Source: Theocolax elegans
Taxonomy: Eukaryota > Arthropoda > Insecta > Hymenoptera > Cerocephalidae
Length of the DNA stretch: 64,000 bases
Assembly (NCBI GenBank): GCA_026168455.1
Contig: CM047428.1
Coordinates: forward strand, 40,749,513-40,813,512
Direction: 5' to 3'
Every line of letters begins with the position of its first letter. The stretch's first letter is position 1. Under the pieces are notes generated by a model. That model had not been told where the DNA came from. It saw only the letters and a list, made by a program, of their open reading frames with translations, and did no database searches. A program made the translations under genes and the position numbers. This document shows, one piece after another, positions 53,341 to 64,000 of the stretch.

Positions 53341-55423
53341 GACGTGACAGAACGACTTAGAGATTTTCCGGAATGGAAGATAATAGGAGGCAATTTGTAT
53401 TCGAATCGCGTCGAGATCAAGTTAGACGACGTGATGGAGGATCAAGACGCTTGGAAACTGGTTGTACCAGAGGAACATCGGCAAGCCATATTCCGTGAGT
53501 GTCATGATGATCCGACTGCTGGACACTTAGGTAGGGAAAAGACATTTGCTCGAGTGGCTAGAATGTATTATTGGCCGCGTTACTACGCGTTACAACAGTT
53601 TAAGGTGGAGCAACGTCCTCCCATGGGTTTAATGGGTAGACGAGTGATAGAGAAGCCATCACAAGCTGTAGCAGGTGACGTTACTGGCCCACTTCCGCGG
53701 TCAACACATGGATACGAATACATATTGGTCTGTCAGGATTTGTTTACGAGCTGGATCGAGGAGGTCCCGATCCGGAAAGCTAATGCTAGGACCATCGTAA
53801 AAGAGTTGCATGAGCGAGGCATCACATATTATGGTACCCCAGAGGTGTTTCTGTCAGACAACGGAACCGAGTTTAAAAATAAACTCGTAGATGACTACTT
53901 ACAAGGGAAGTACATGACCTCCGGGAAACGGATCTCATCCTAACTTTGGTATGTCTTTTATAATATAAAAATATGAAGTAAGCCAAGTTATCTCTTGCCA
54001 ATGGCCACTTTTACGGAAGTTATTCGACATCCAATAATAATAGCAGTAAAAATTACTTCCAATTCGATCGCTTATAACTCGGAAACAAATAAAGATAAAC
54101 AATCGAACCAAAAACCAGAAAAAAGTTGAGTTCAAGTAGATATGGTTTGAAAAAAAAGAAGCTCAAAATCCTTAATTTGAAGCAAAGTTATGAAGAAAAT
54201 AAAAAATTGAAGAAATTTAAACCAAAATTTAATATGAAAAATTTATTGTTTCTTTTGGCCTATTAATCTCCAATTTCTTATTTTCTTCATAACTTTGCTT
54301 CAAATTAAGCAATTTGAGCTTCTTTTTTTTCAAACCATATCTACTTGAACTTAACTTTTTTCTGGTTTTTGGTTCGATTGTTTATCTTTATTTGTTTCCG
54401 AGTTATAAGCGATCGAATTGGAAGTAATTTTTACTGCTATTATTATTGGATGTCGAATAACTTCCGTAAAAGTGGCCATTGGCAAGAGATAACTTGGCTT
54501 TCTTCATATTTTTATATTATAAAAGACATACCAAAGTTAGGATGAGATCCGTTTCCCGGAGGTCATGTACTTCCCTTGTTAGTGGAACGTGGAGTTTTCC
54601 ATACGACATTCATCCTTACCATGCTCAGGCTAATCCTATTAAACGTGCTAATAGGACGTTGAAGACAATGATCGCGTCCTACATCACAGAGAAGCACAAT
54701 ACAGGGGATGGGATACTCCCTGACTTAGTATTCGCTCTAAATACGGCGATACAAAGTTCAACGGGATGGAGCCCGGCCATGTTAAACTATGGCCGGCAAC
54801 CCGAGCCACCCGGTACAGCTCGTAGAGCGCAAGACAAGCTGGTTCAACAACGTGTGGAATACCAACGTATGCTTTAGTTGAGTGATCGGCTGTCTAAATT
54901 ACCTGAGCTTTACAAGAAAGCATTGGCCAATGCGAGTAAAGCTCATGAAAGGCAAGCCGGTTACTACAATGCCGGGCGAAGAGCTGCGTCTTTTGAAGTT
55001 GGAGACTTAGTGTGGAAGAATAATCGAGTCCTTTCATCCAGTGCTCAAGGTATTTCGGCCAAGTTATCCCCGAAATACGTTGGCCCATATTTGATAGTTT
55101 ATAGCTACGGCCCAAACACCGTTAAGATACAAGATGCCCGAGGTAACGAAGAGAAATGTCACGTACAATATCTCATACCGTACTTATTCGAAGATCACGG
55201 GGATGAGCACGGAGAAGTAGACGACATCGAGATCGGTCAACCTATGCTGGAAGAGGAACCTGATAATACGGTTCTTGCGAACGGAGACGTCTCAAGCGGC
55301 GAGACGCAAGCGAGCGAAGTTCCATGCGAGGAAGATAACGGTAATTCAACCAAAAACGCGTTCCCTGTTAAACGAAGTAGAGGTAGGCCGCGCAAACATG
55401 CTAGGGTCGTTGCGATACCGTGA
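53341..55423 (+). pseudogene. pol: Gypsy-3 integrase, interrupted, with Glu-to-Lys at the catalytic position
   Basis: 53344-53901 holds HLGREKTFARVARMYYWPR (the region between this and QQFKVEQ is shortened, removing the usual CxxC cysteines), VAGDVTGPLPRS, FLSDNGTEFKNKL and DDYL. After the insertion at 53902-54578 the frame continues VERGVFHTTF and, one base shifted, HPYHAQANPIKRANRTLK. In the family the residue after NP(I/V) is the DDE Glu; here it is Lys. 54878-55423, after a TAG, holds the C-terminal VGDLVWKNNRVL, SPKYVGPYLIV and GRPRKHAR. Confidence 0.88.
53902..54578. mobile_element. 677-bp palindromic non-autonomous element with 3-bp TTA target duplication
   Basis: Ends CAAGGGAAGTACATGACCTCC and mirror, arms about 300 bp, centre loop about 60 bp. 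TTA at 53899-53901 and 54579-54581. Removing it rejoins the integrase frame (DDYL to VERG), which proves the boundaries. A 3-bp TTA/TAA duplication is typical of PIF/Harbinger elements, so it may be a Harbinger-type MITE (inference). Confidence 0.85.
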
Positions 55424-55559
55424 AACCGTGCGAATGTTGTCTCTAATGTAAGTCCCCGTGGAAAAGTTAAACGAGGTAAAGGTCGACCGCAAGGTACGAC
55501 GAAGCAATAGGTAGTTAAGTTAAGCTAATGGAATTAATTCTGAGCTTGCAACAAACCCC

Positions 55560-55795
55560 AGACACTCGAGCTCCTCAACGGTATCACCATGGCCGTGGAC
55601 CAGGCCATGAAGGGTGAGTTGGCGGAGAGACGTCGGAGGCAGGAGGACCGAGATGCGGTGATCATCGAGGCACGATTCTGGCAGGTCCACCGCCGTCCAG
55701 GGTCGAAGCTGAACAGCGGCCCAGGGAGCCGGCGGTCCGGCTCCCCAACCACCTCCATAAAATTTTTCTACTCCCAATGTAGTTCTTTTAAGTGA
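55560..55795 (+). pseudogene. Gypsy-3 remnant of the third ORF
   Basis: Downstream of integrase an open frame reads LELLNGITMAVDQAMKGELA, then an Arg/Glu-rich RRRRQEDRD stretch. Position and the LE(L/F)L start recall the extra ORF of Gypsy-1. The homology is weak and should be tested. Confidence 0.35.
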
Positions 55796-55882
55796 GTTCA
55801 TTCTTTGTTGTACCCGAATCGTTATATCCTATCCTTCATTTGTATTTCTGGTACAGATACCACATACCCGGTATGCGGAATC

Positions 55883-56770
55883 TGGCAAAGGGATGTAATG
55901 GTAAGTGATATTCACTCACCATTATCGAATTCGGTAGGTAAGCACGAGCGCTATATATAGATATAAATATAGCCAACGACTCGAACGGCCGATACACGCG
56001 CAACGAAAGTCGGCAATTTGAGAGAGAGCGGTAGCGCGCGCATGACAACCGATACAAAGTAGAGAGATCGCGACGACACGTGCTGCTGTTAAAGTCCCGA
56101 TTTACACGGATATTTTCCGAGAGTTTTCTGCATGACATTTTTTAATTAGAGTTATTTAATATAAGCACGACGCAAATGAATCGACGGTTGAGGATTTATC
56201 CCGTCTACAGAGCAGTCACAAGCGAGGGAGAGAGAAAGAGAGAGAAAGCTGTTTCTCCGTGACAAGTTCTCTGCAATGCGGATAAAATAAAAAGTAACTG
56301 GTATCACTTCTCACGCGAGCGATAGCCACCGCGAATAAATTAGCTTTATCGCGATAGTTCATAGTTTAGGAAAGTTAGTTCGCGTACCCCTCTTTCCCCC
56401 CGCGTTCAGCCGACGATTACGACTCAACTCTCGTGCGTGCGTTGACCTCGTACGATATTTGTTTTATATTTATTATATACAACATTTGATTCTGAAAATT
56501 AATAAAACTGTTCATATTTAGTTGCATCTCAAATCGTGTTGATTTATAGATTGAAAACCGTCGCATATAGATATTCCTCCGTTATCCTATGAGCCGTATA
56601 TAAGTATACGGGCTCACGCGAATTCACACTTTATTTTCTTTCCGCGATCCATTTCAGGAAAGATCATTATTTTACCTGTCGTTATTAGAAACCGAAGTAC
56701 GATTTCCAAATAACTTTAACGGCAAGTGTGCGGACAGGTAACCGCAGCCGCTACGCCGGAGATATTTGTA
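55883..56770 (+). repeat. Gypsy-3 purine tract and 3' LTR
   Basis: GGAATCTGGCAAAGGGA then TGTAATGGTAAG at 55894. The right end is not identified; the GC-richer sequence ends about 56770. A TATATAAGTATA core near 56590 lies in the palindrome CCCGTATATACTTATATACGG-like context. Confidence 0.55.
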
Positions 56771-56959
56771 AACATCATATATATAGATATATTTTTTGGT
56801 TTAAGCATCGAGCATGGACTATCCGAAATACTCGGGTTACAAGTTAAATTTTCGGGTCCCGAAAATGTCGGATACCCGGCCGAACTCGAAGAAAATACCC
56901 GAACCCGATCGGGTCGGGTAGTCGGGCTACCTGCATAATCCTAATTCAAATGTATCGGT
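56771..56959. other. Short unassigned stretch
   Basis: Contains GGGT/CCCGAA-type repeats (56838-56935). No gene assigned. Confidence 0.4.
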
Positions 56960-58290
56960 TATTCATTTATTTATTTATTTATTTAACCAGAAAATATACA
57001 TTATGCCGCTAACATTAGCATACACAATAATATTCAATATAACTGGCATCCTATAGAGGTAGTTAAATATACCTGTACATAGGTCTGGTGTATAAACTTA
57101 ACATTAATTAACTTAACTCTTAAAACTAAACTTAAATCTATTATAACTATTACTTTTTAATATGTGTGTGCAAAAACAGAAAAATAAAAAATAACATTAG
57201 TGTTGCACATACAAGAAATAATACTTTTATTTGATGATAGAAATTATAAATTTATAATAATTATTCAAATAAATTCCAGTTATCTTTTAAATAATCACTT
57301 ATAAAACCTTTTAAACTTTTTTTACTTAAATTTAAAATTTTTAGTTCATTAGGTAAAATATTATAACACTTTATTGCATTATATTTACTGCTTTTGTAGC
57401 TTATTGATTTTTTAATGACAGGTTGTTTTAGGTTCTTGTTTCTCGTTCTACTAGTTGAATTTAAATATAGGTCCTTAAATTCCTGATAATATTGCAAAAT
57501 TGAATTAAGTATAAAAACTTGTTTATTCGTTAATGGAGAGTTGCCCTCCTTTTTTTTAATAATTATTTTAATTAATCTTTTTTGCAAAGAATTAAGCAGC
57601 GATAAAACATTATTATATGCTCCACCCCATGCTATAATTTCATATGTGGCAATACTATGAAAAAGAGCATAGTAAATTTGTAATAAGAACTTCTGCTCTA
57701 TAATACATGCAAATTTTTGTAGTATAAAAAGTAAATATCTAGTTCTACGTATAATATACATAATGTGATAATTCCATTTTAAATGGCTATCTATAAAGAC
57801 CCCTAAGTATTTCGTACATTCAACATTCTTGATTGCTGTTCCCATAATATTTATATTTAAGTTATTCGGAACACTATCACAGTAACTCCCAAAACTCATA
57901 TATACAGTTTTAGATGTATTTAGCGATAATTAATTACTCACAATCCAATTGTGCACTTTGAGTAAATAATTGGTCATGACTATTTCAGCACTTTCCCAGG
58001 TTGATCCTGAACTTAATACCATCGTGTCATCAGCGTATGATGATATAACACAATTATCAGTTTTTATTTCTAAAAGATCATTAATGTAAACTAAAAATAG
58101 CTAAGGGCCCAATATAGTGCTCTGAGATACCCCCATTATTAGTGTTAGACTAGAGCTTTTGATATTCTTTAGTTTTACAATTTGAGATCTATTAGTCAAA
58201 TAGTCTTTCACTAATTTAAGTGCCGTTCCTTTTACACCATAAATTTCAAGTTTGGTAAATCTACATTATATTAAAGTTATCTTTTTGAGC
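56960..58290 (-). pseudogene. LINE relic 1: reverse transcriptase C-terminal half
   Basis: On the minus strand: VSQSTILGP (with a stop), LVYINDLLEIKT, the catalytic SSYADDTMVLSSG, then from 57899 an open 212-codon frame with KYLGVFIDSHLKWNYHI and WGGAYNNV. It ends at 57261. The 3' untranslated region ends in a (TAAA)n-type tail near 56965-56990. The 5' part is truncated near 58290. Domain pattern without RNase H fits Jockey/CR1-like LINEs. Confidence 0.8.
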
Positions 58291-58499
58291 GATTTTGTAA
58301 AAACTCCCCAATTCTTGCGAAAAATACTTAAAACATATATTTTATGATAAATATGTGTTACATAAGTTAATGCTTCATATTACTGTCAAAAAAATTATTA
58401 TTATAATTATTAAGTTATATTAAAAAGAAAACAATAAATTATAATGTCCGTCCGTCCGTCCGTTCGACAAACATCATCTTGGCGTGAGAGTGAATGAGA
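58291..58499. other. Unassigned AT-rich sequence with (GTCC)n
   Basis: (GTCC)n near 58446-58465. No other feature. Confidence 0.5.
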
Positions 58500-60930
58500 A
58501 AGAGCGAAAGGGATTGATTGATTGAACCTTTATTTTGGCTTCTGTGGGGTATATTATAGATAAGATGGATGCGAATGAATGAATAGTGAGTGGTGGAGAA
58601 TGATTTGATACAGAAGCATAGTAACTATTGAGTTGACAAGTTAAAAAATGTTTTAGTGGCGAAGGATTAGACTTCATGCCCAGACCCATATTTCTGAGAA
58701 GTTTCCAGGACTTAATAGGATCCTTTTCATTATCAAGCTTCACTTGCAAGTAGTGGAATTTGCTAGAGTTTATGGTATTTTTAGCCCTGTTCCTTAACAA
58801 CTTATAGGCATTGTAGTCTGTAAACAAGCCAGAGTTACGAAACTGCTTGAAAGCATCATTCTTGGCCTTAATAATAGTTTTTATTTCTTGAGTAACCCAT
58901 GGCTTGTGTTTTATTTTGATTGTTACTAGTTTAGATGGAGCAATGACATTAAACGTTGATGTAATCGAACTACAAAGGGAGGATAATGATGATGAAAGTA
59001 GGTCGAAATGATTAGATGAAAGTGATCGTAGCGGAGTGGGCTGGTCAGGCCAGGCAGATGAAAGTGAATCTAGAACTGTTGAAGATGGAAGTACTGAGTT
59101 ATGTGACGATTGATCCAAAAATGAAGTGAAGGTGGTAGCAAGATGATGAAGGCTGATCCTCTCCAAGTCCCTAACCCAGAACCTCTTGACATAATCCTGC
59201 AATTTATTAATCATAAGGGAGATGCTAATGGCATCATGCCCCGCCGCAAAGGGAGAAGTAGATTTACTGTAAACAAAATCAGGTACTGGTTCATGAACCA
59301 GCAAAAGATCCAACTGAGTATGAGATGTTCCCGCCGACGTCACCGCGTGGTGCGTAGGTTCTGATGGAACGAGGAAAAGGCCCAGGGCTGTCACACTCCC
59401 TCTCAACATATTCGCTGCAGCGTTAGATGATGTCATATCAATGTTAAGATCACCAGTAATAATGACATGTTTATAGTTGGGGAGAATATCAGCAAGAGCA
59501 TCGAAGAACTCCGTAGGGTAAGCAGCAGAAGGTCTGCGATACACCACTGCCAACGTCAACGCCACCGTTCTGTTTACTACACGCAAAATAAGGAATTCGG
59601 GGGCGTTAGAGAAGACAGGATCGGAGTGAGCTATGATGCTCACAGCAAACTCATTCCGAACATACGCCGCCACACCACCACCTTCCTTACCTACTCGATC
59701 CAGCCGATAAAGAGCATAACCAGGTAACTGAAGAATCTCAGAAGAATCGCTTTCGGTAAGGAAGGTTTCCGTGATGGCAATGACATCGTGGGATTCAGGA
59801 AAAACAATTGCTTCAATAGATGAAAAATGAGTTTTTAAACGGTTACTATTAGTATGAAAGATGGTGAATGTGTTAGATGATTTAGTGTTCCCGACCCAAC
59901 CAGTCCTGTCTCATTTAGTATCAGGCGAGAGCGGAGGAAGTTTATTTATGTCAGCCTCCGAAGTCACACGCATGAGTGGACCATCCCTCACCTTTCGTAC
60001 AAATGCACTTAAATTATAGACAACAGGCCTCGCGTAGCCTAACTCTTTACATTTCAATATTGCTGCCTGCCAAAGGTCAAATATAGGCTTGGGCCACAGC
60101 GGCCGAATAAATAGCATGTGATTTCCTCCCACCCCAAAGACCTTTGACGCCGACTGTCCCTTTAGCAAATGTGCTCTGTCTATTATCAGATCCCTAGCCG
60201 AAGCTGATGATAATCGAAAAACTAGACCTCGGCTGCGCGGTTGAGCCGATGTGTCGCCCTCTGAAGCTGGTCTGAGTCGCGGTAGCCAAGGCCTAATCTC
60301 CACAACATGCTTCGACATTAGTGGCAGCTTAATCGTATCGAGCACTTTGTCAAAAATGCCGGTGTCTGAAAAGGACGACGACAAGGGTAAACCTGTGGCC
60401 AAAACCTAGCAAGTGTCTTTCATTGTGTCGAGAGACAAAGCACATGATGACGCATCTTAACCACCGCCGGAAGGTCTACTTTCCTCTAAGGCATTAATTC
60501 TTAGCTCTAAGTCAGAAAAACGCTCGCTTAAGGTACTAATGCGCACCTCCGTAGCCGACTCCACCTGATCCACGCGAGCATGCAAAGCCACAATATCCGC
60601 CTTCATATCGTCAAGCTTCCCCTCCACACGATCAACCTTCTCAACCACTGATTTAATATACCTTTGCAGGTTGTTGATATTTAATTGTAGGTTCGCCAGT
60701 AAATTGCGCGCGAAGCTCTCCATCCACGGCGGTGGAGCACCCGCCATTGCGTCGGTTTCAGCGGCGATATCGTGCAACGCGTGATTGGGCGGCAGAGGCG
60801 TGGCGCCACGAGGTTGCTTGGCAACCTGTGACAAAGATGGCGATGGAGGCGAGACCACGCGCTTAGATACGGAGGAGGGCGGAGTAGACGTGGCTGACGG
60901 CGCAGTGCGGCAGTGAGAGAGACAGTGGGA
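58474..60930 (-). pseudogene. LINE relic 2: ORF1 and apurinic endonuclease with RT deleted
   Basis: One minus-strand frame throughout with stops at 60457, about 60408 and 59911. ORF1 has a Pro/Ser-rich N-terminus, a coiled coil (VEKVDRVEGKLDDMKADI, RVDQVESATE) and a C-terminal domain with VEIRPWLPRLRP. ORF2 starts after 59911 with DVIAITETFLTE (59790 region), YALYRLDRVGKEGGGVAAYV and the endonuclease ITGDLNIDM with SHTQLDLLL. After the DYVKRFW linker and ASVSNHSPPL the frame runs into 3' end sequence (TGAATCAATCAATC-type) at 58500-58530. The RT domain is therefore deleted, leaving a fused short protein ending at 58474. Confidence 0.8.
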
Positions 60931-61208
60931 GGGAGAGATAGAGAGACAGATAGGCAGATAGTGTAAATAAGAGAGAAAGAGAGAGAGTGAGAGATAGAAA
61001 GAGAGAAATAGAGAGAGAAAGAGAGAGAATGAGAGATAGAAAGAGAGAGAAATAGAGAGAGAACGAGAGAATGAAAGAGAGAAAGAGAGAGAGAGAGAAT
61101 GAGATGGAGAGAGAGGGAGAGAATGACAAATATATAGAGAGAGAGAGAATGAGAGAATGAGAGAATGAGAGAGAGAGAGAGTAAATGAGATGGAGGGAGA
61201 GAGGCAAT

Positions 61209-61252
<44 letters not shown>

Positions 61253-61436
61253 TAGAGAGAGAGAGAATGGGAGAGAGAAAGAATGAGAGAGAGAATGAGA
61301 GAGAGAGAGAGAGAGAATGGGAGAGAGAAAGAATGAGAGAGAGAATGAAAGAGAGAATGAGAGAGAGAGAGAGAAAGAGAGCGAGAGAATGGGAGAGAGA
61401 AAGAATGAGAGAGAGAGAGAGAGAGAGATTGATTGA
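60931..61436. repeat. (GA)n purine-strand microsatellite, about 500 bp
   Basis: AGAGAGA with interruptions such as GAATGAGA. It creates long SLSLSH frames on the minus strand, which are not genes. Confidence 0.95.
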
Positions 61437-61872
61437 TTGATAACATTTATTAGGTATGGTGGGGTAAAACCCCGTATACACAAAAGAATAATCGACGCAA
61501 TAGTATACAAAAGTAATAAAATAAAATAATAACAATAGTTATATACAACTAAAACTAAATAACAAAGTAAAATAAAATAAAGCAAGGTAAATAAACGAAA
61601 TACAAATAGAATACGCAGTAATAAAATAAAATCGAAAAAACAGCGGGATCAGTCCCAAGCGCAACATTGGACAACGGTAAACGCAAAGATACAATCTAGT
61701 TTAATTTAATTAAAATAAATTAGAATTAAAAAGGAATCCAAAGGAATTACACGCAGCATATCTTATACTAAAGTTTGTACCCGGTCGGCGAAACCCAGAA
61801 AGAATAATATGAGAGAGGATAAAATAAAATAAAATGAGATTAGAAAAAATTAAATAAAATTTAAATAGGCTC
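61437..61872 (-). other. 3' untranslated region of LINE relic 3
   Basis: Region between the stop of the RT ORF and the ATCAATCAATC tail at about 61429-61442. AT-rich, non-coding. Confidence 0.7.
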
Positions 61873-64000
61873 CTAAAAAACCGGTACTGGAGGGCAATTT
61901 AATCCCTCATTGCTTAACCTAGTCTCCCAGGCCTGTCGATCGAGCTCAGAAAGATAACGTAGAAGGGATGATCTAAAGGAGTTAGCAAGGAGAGGGTCGA
62001 AGTTGGTGTACGGGAGGTGATTGATGAGGCGAGAGGCAGTGACGATGAAGGAATTATTAAGGGCTTCAGTTCTAGGAGGGAGATAAAAAAGGGACAGAGG
62101 TAGGTGGCGTGAGGAAAAGCGGGATGAAAATGAAGCATCGCGAATAGTGAAATGACGAGCAATATATGCAGGAGATTTATGCGAGATGGCGTTAAAGGCG
62201 CAGGTAGCAATGAACAGAGATCTTCTAAGCTCGACCGACAGCCAGCCTAGCTCAAGACGGTAAGGCGTAACATGTTCGCGCCACGGAATACAACCCCACA
62301 CAAAGCGTACGCATGCATTCAGAAGTCGCTGTAATTTTAAATTCTTAGTAGCATCCAGATCATGAAAAACTGCGCAAGCGTAGTCAAAGTGCGGGAAGAT
62401 CAGAGCCTCAACAAGGCTCTTTCTGTTCCGACGTGAGAGCGCTCTTTTAAAAAATCTTAACGAGTGAAGGACTCCATGAACTCGCTGAGAGACAGACGCG
62501 ACCTGACGAGACCAGTCCAGGGTAGGAGTAATCCAGAGACCAAGTGATTTGACCTCAGACTCATACTCCAGGACATTATTCCCTATTGTAACCTTCGGGA
62601 CAGTGTCCAAGTCAATGCGCGAAATATAGGCCTGACTGCCCAAGATCATCACCTTCGTTTTTTTCACATTCAAATTCAACCCGTTCGACCTCGCCCAGCC
62701 ACCTATCACATTCGCATCTTCTGAAATTTTCTTCACTCCCTGAGCGAGGTCGGACGGATAGAACGAGTGATAGATCTGGGTGTCATCCGCGAAAATCATA
62801 TAGTCCGAATGACTTAAAACATGCGGGAGATCGTTGATAAAAATAGAGAATAAGAGTGGCCCAAGGACACTACCCTGTGGAACCCCCCTAGACGTGCCCA
62901 GCCAGGCCGAGCTCACTCCCAGCTCATCCACCACCGCCTGAGAACGGCCAACCAAGTAGTGGTAGAACCAGGTAATGACTAGATTAGAACAACCCATTGC
63001 ACGCAGCTTACGGAGTAATAAGTCGTGAGGCACCGAATCAAATGCCTTTGAGAAATCGAATAAAACGAGTACGGTAATCATGCGTTTGTCAATGGCTCTC
63101 CTAATATCATCCAGGACACCGATCAGGGCCGTCTGAGTACTATGCCCCCTGCGGAAGCCTGCTTGTCTCTCAATAATTAAGTTATTATCATTAAGATACT
63201 CAGTAAGTTGCTCGTGCACTAGTTTTTCCAAAATTTTGGAGGCTTCACAGAGCTTTGCAATGGGCCTAGTGTCAGACAGCGAGATCACCCTGTTTGACTT
63301 TGCCAGAGGGAAAAGCAGAGACCTAGACCAAGGGTTAGGAAAAGATCCAGTGGAGAGGGACAAATTGAATATTTCAGCCAAATGAGGAGCTATTTTAGCA
63401 GCTAAAAGCTTGAGCATTGGAACGGAGATTCCGTCGTGGCCCACAGCCTTGGAAGTGGCTCTGGTGATTGCGGACATGACTTTTAGTGGGGTGATAGGAG
63501 CAAAATTAAAGGACGTTAAGGGATAAGATAGGGGTAAGATGTCAGGTGATGATATGAGGGTCTGAAGCTGAGTATAAGAGAAAGGAGTAGGTGAATATGA
63601 AATAGAAGCATAATGAGTGTTGAGTTGGTCGAGTGAAAACAGGTTGAGAGGTGTTTGTGCAGATTTAGACATGAGACCCATGCTCCTAAGCTCCTTCCAC
63701 AACGCAGACGAGCTAGAGGCGGATTTAATTTTGTTATTAAAATGTAAAAATTTGTTGGAGTCAATCTCATTTCTAACAAGTCTACGCAGATCTCTGTAAG
63801 ACTGGAAATCCGAACTAAGGCCAGTGACCAAGTATCTTTTATACGCCATATTGCGAGCCTTAATGTTCTGTCTAATGTGCGGTGTAATCCAAGACTTACC
63901 AGAATTTTTAATGGTGATGAGTTTGGCAGGAGCGAGTGAGTCAAACGTATGTAGGATGGCTGAATTAAGATTTGAAAGTAGAATGTTGATGAGAGGCGAG
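61873..64000 (-). CDS. LINE 3: reverse transcriptase ORF2, uninterrupted, 5' end outside the window
   Basis: Open from the window edge to the stop at 61873, about 709 codons. The start lies outside; the ATG at 63849 is internal. A Lys-rich linker (WITPHIRQNIKARN) precedes RT. RT motifs: SVPMLKLLAAKI, QAGFRRGHSTQTAL, VLVLFDFSKAFDSVPH, GVPQGSVLGPLLFSIFINDL, catalytic FADDTQIYHSF, KTKVMILG and the SLGLWI thumb block. A C-terminal region with DYACAVFHDLD and CVRFVWGC follows, with no RNase H. This agrees with a CR1/Jockey-type LINE. No stop or frameshift within the window, so this copy may be recent or active. Confidence 0.9.
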   Translation of the reverse strand, partial: SPLINILLSNLNSAILHTFDSLAPAKLITIKNSGKSWITPHIRQNIKARNMAYKRYLVTGLSSDFQSYRDLRRLVRNEIDSNKFLHFNNKIKSASSSSALWKELRSMGLMSKSAQTPLNLFSLDQLNTHYASISYSPTPFSYTQLQTLISSPDILPLSYPLTSFNFAPITPLKVMSAITRATSKAVGHDGISVPMLKLLAAKIAPHLAEIFNLSLSTGSFPNPWSRSLLFPLAKSNRVISLSDTRPIAKLCEASKILEKLVHEQLTEYLNDNNLIIERQAGFRRGHSTQTALIGVLDDIRRAIDKRMITVLVLFDFSKAFDSVPHDLLLRKLRAMGCSNLVITWFYHYLVGRSQAVVDELGVSSAWLGTSRGVPQGSVLGPLLFSIFINDLPHVLSHSDYMIFADDTQIYHSFYPSDLAQGVKKISEDANVIGGWARSNGLNLNVKKTKVMILGSQAYISRIDLDTVPKVTIGNNVLEYESEVKSLGLWITPTLDWSRQVASVSQRVHGVLHSLRFFKRALSRRNRKSLVEALIFPHFDYACAVFHDLDATKNLKLQRLLNACVRFVWGCIPWREHVTPYRLELGWLSVELRRSLFIATCAFNAISHKSPAYIARHFTIRDASFSSRFSSRHLPLSLFYLPPRTEALNNSFIVTASRLINHLPYTNFDPLLANSFRSSLLRYLSELDRQAWETRLSNEGLNCPPVPVF

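Larger units (their letters stand above)
51403..56770 (+). mobile_element. Gypsy-3 LTR retrotransposon, heavily deleted
   Basis: 5' LTR of 209 bp, PBS fused to a whole tRNA-Lys complement, gag fragments, frameshift site, protease, RNase H, integrase (split by a 677-bp element) and a 3' LTR starting at 55894. RT is absent. The right boundary is approximate because the 3' LTR end was not found. Confidence 0.8.

Noticed and set aside
53935..54545. Two identical 66-codon ORFs on opposite strands
   Set aside because: They are mirror images of one palindromic arm and not separate genes.
60863..61585. SLSLSH-rich protein frames
   Set aside because: Produced by the GA repeat; three frames are open at once.

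Overview
This 64 kb window is a transposon graveyard from an animal genome, most likely an insect and plausibly hymenopteran or ant. The reasons are the AT-rich background, the mix of Gypsy, Copia, Penelope, Helitron, piggyBac, non-LTR and SINE elements, spliceosomal signals, and one host exon recognisable as mitochondrial TIM50. The species call is inference. Almost nothing here is an intact host gene.

Layout. 1-3138 holds satellites and an AT-rich repeat. 3139-10830 plus 19208-19428 is a Gypsy LTR element on the minus strand (Gypsy-1), split by a complete Copia element (10831-19207, + strand, 5-bp target duplication TAAAC). The Copia gag is itself split by a palindromic Penelope dimer (13556-14697). 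19440-31420 is a field of small elements: palindromic MITEs, a 5S-derived SINE, tRNA-derived SINEs, piggyBac-type MITEs and hairpin arrays. The TIM50 exon (25835-25954, minus) lies inside it. 31421-38275 is a decayed Helitron (+) with two Penelope insertions. 38746-47593 is Gypsy-2 (+), interrupted in gag by a piggyBac element with a nearly intact transposase. 51403 to about 56770 is Gypsy-3 (+), interrupted in integrase by a 677-bp palindromic element. 56960-64000 carries three non-LTR (LINE) relics on the minus strand. The last of these has an uninterrupted reverse transcriptase that runs off the window.

The three Gypsy copies belong to related lineages and can be read against each other. 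Each has a Gag ending in a four-cysteine zinc motif, a canonical -1 frameshift heptamer in the right phase just after it, then protease, reverse transcriptase, RNase H and integrase. Each has lost something different. Gypsy-1 lacks the integrase core. Gypsy-2 lacks the third catalytic acidic residue of integrase. Gypsy-3 lacks the reverse transcriptase and carries Lys at the integrase Glu position. Gypsy-1 also has an extra 3' ORF directly behind a strong splice acceptor.

The most unusual signals are these. (1) In Gypsy-3 the primer-binding site continues into a reverse complement of a whole mature tRNA-Lys, including the CCA end, with a substitution at the position of m1A58. (2) Two spliceosomal introns are apparent in the leader/gag of the Copia element, with the reading frame kept across three exons. 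(3) The Penelope termini carry a hammerhead-like fold with compensatory changes between families. (4) The Gypsy gag-pol frameshift site and C4 zinc motif are conserved. (5) A 5S-derived SINE has its empty site present elsewhere in the same window. All of this was read by eye; no alignments or searches were run.
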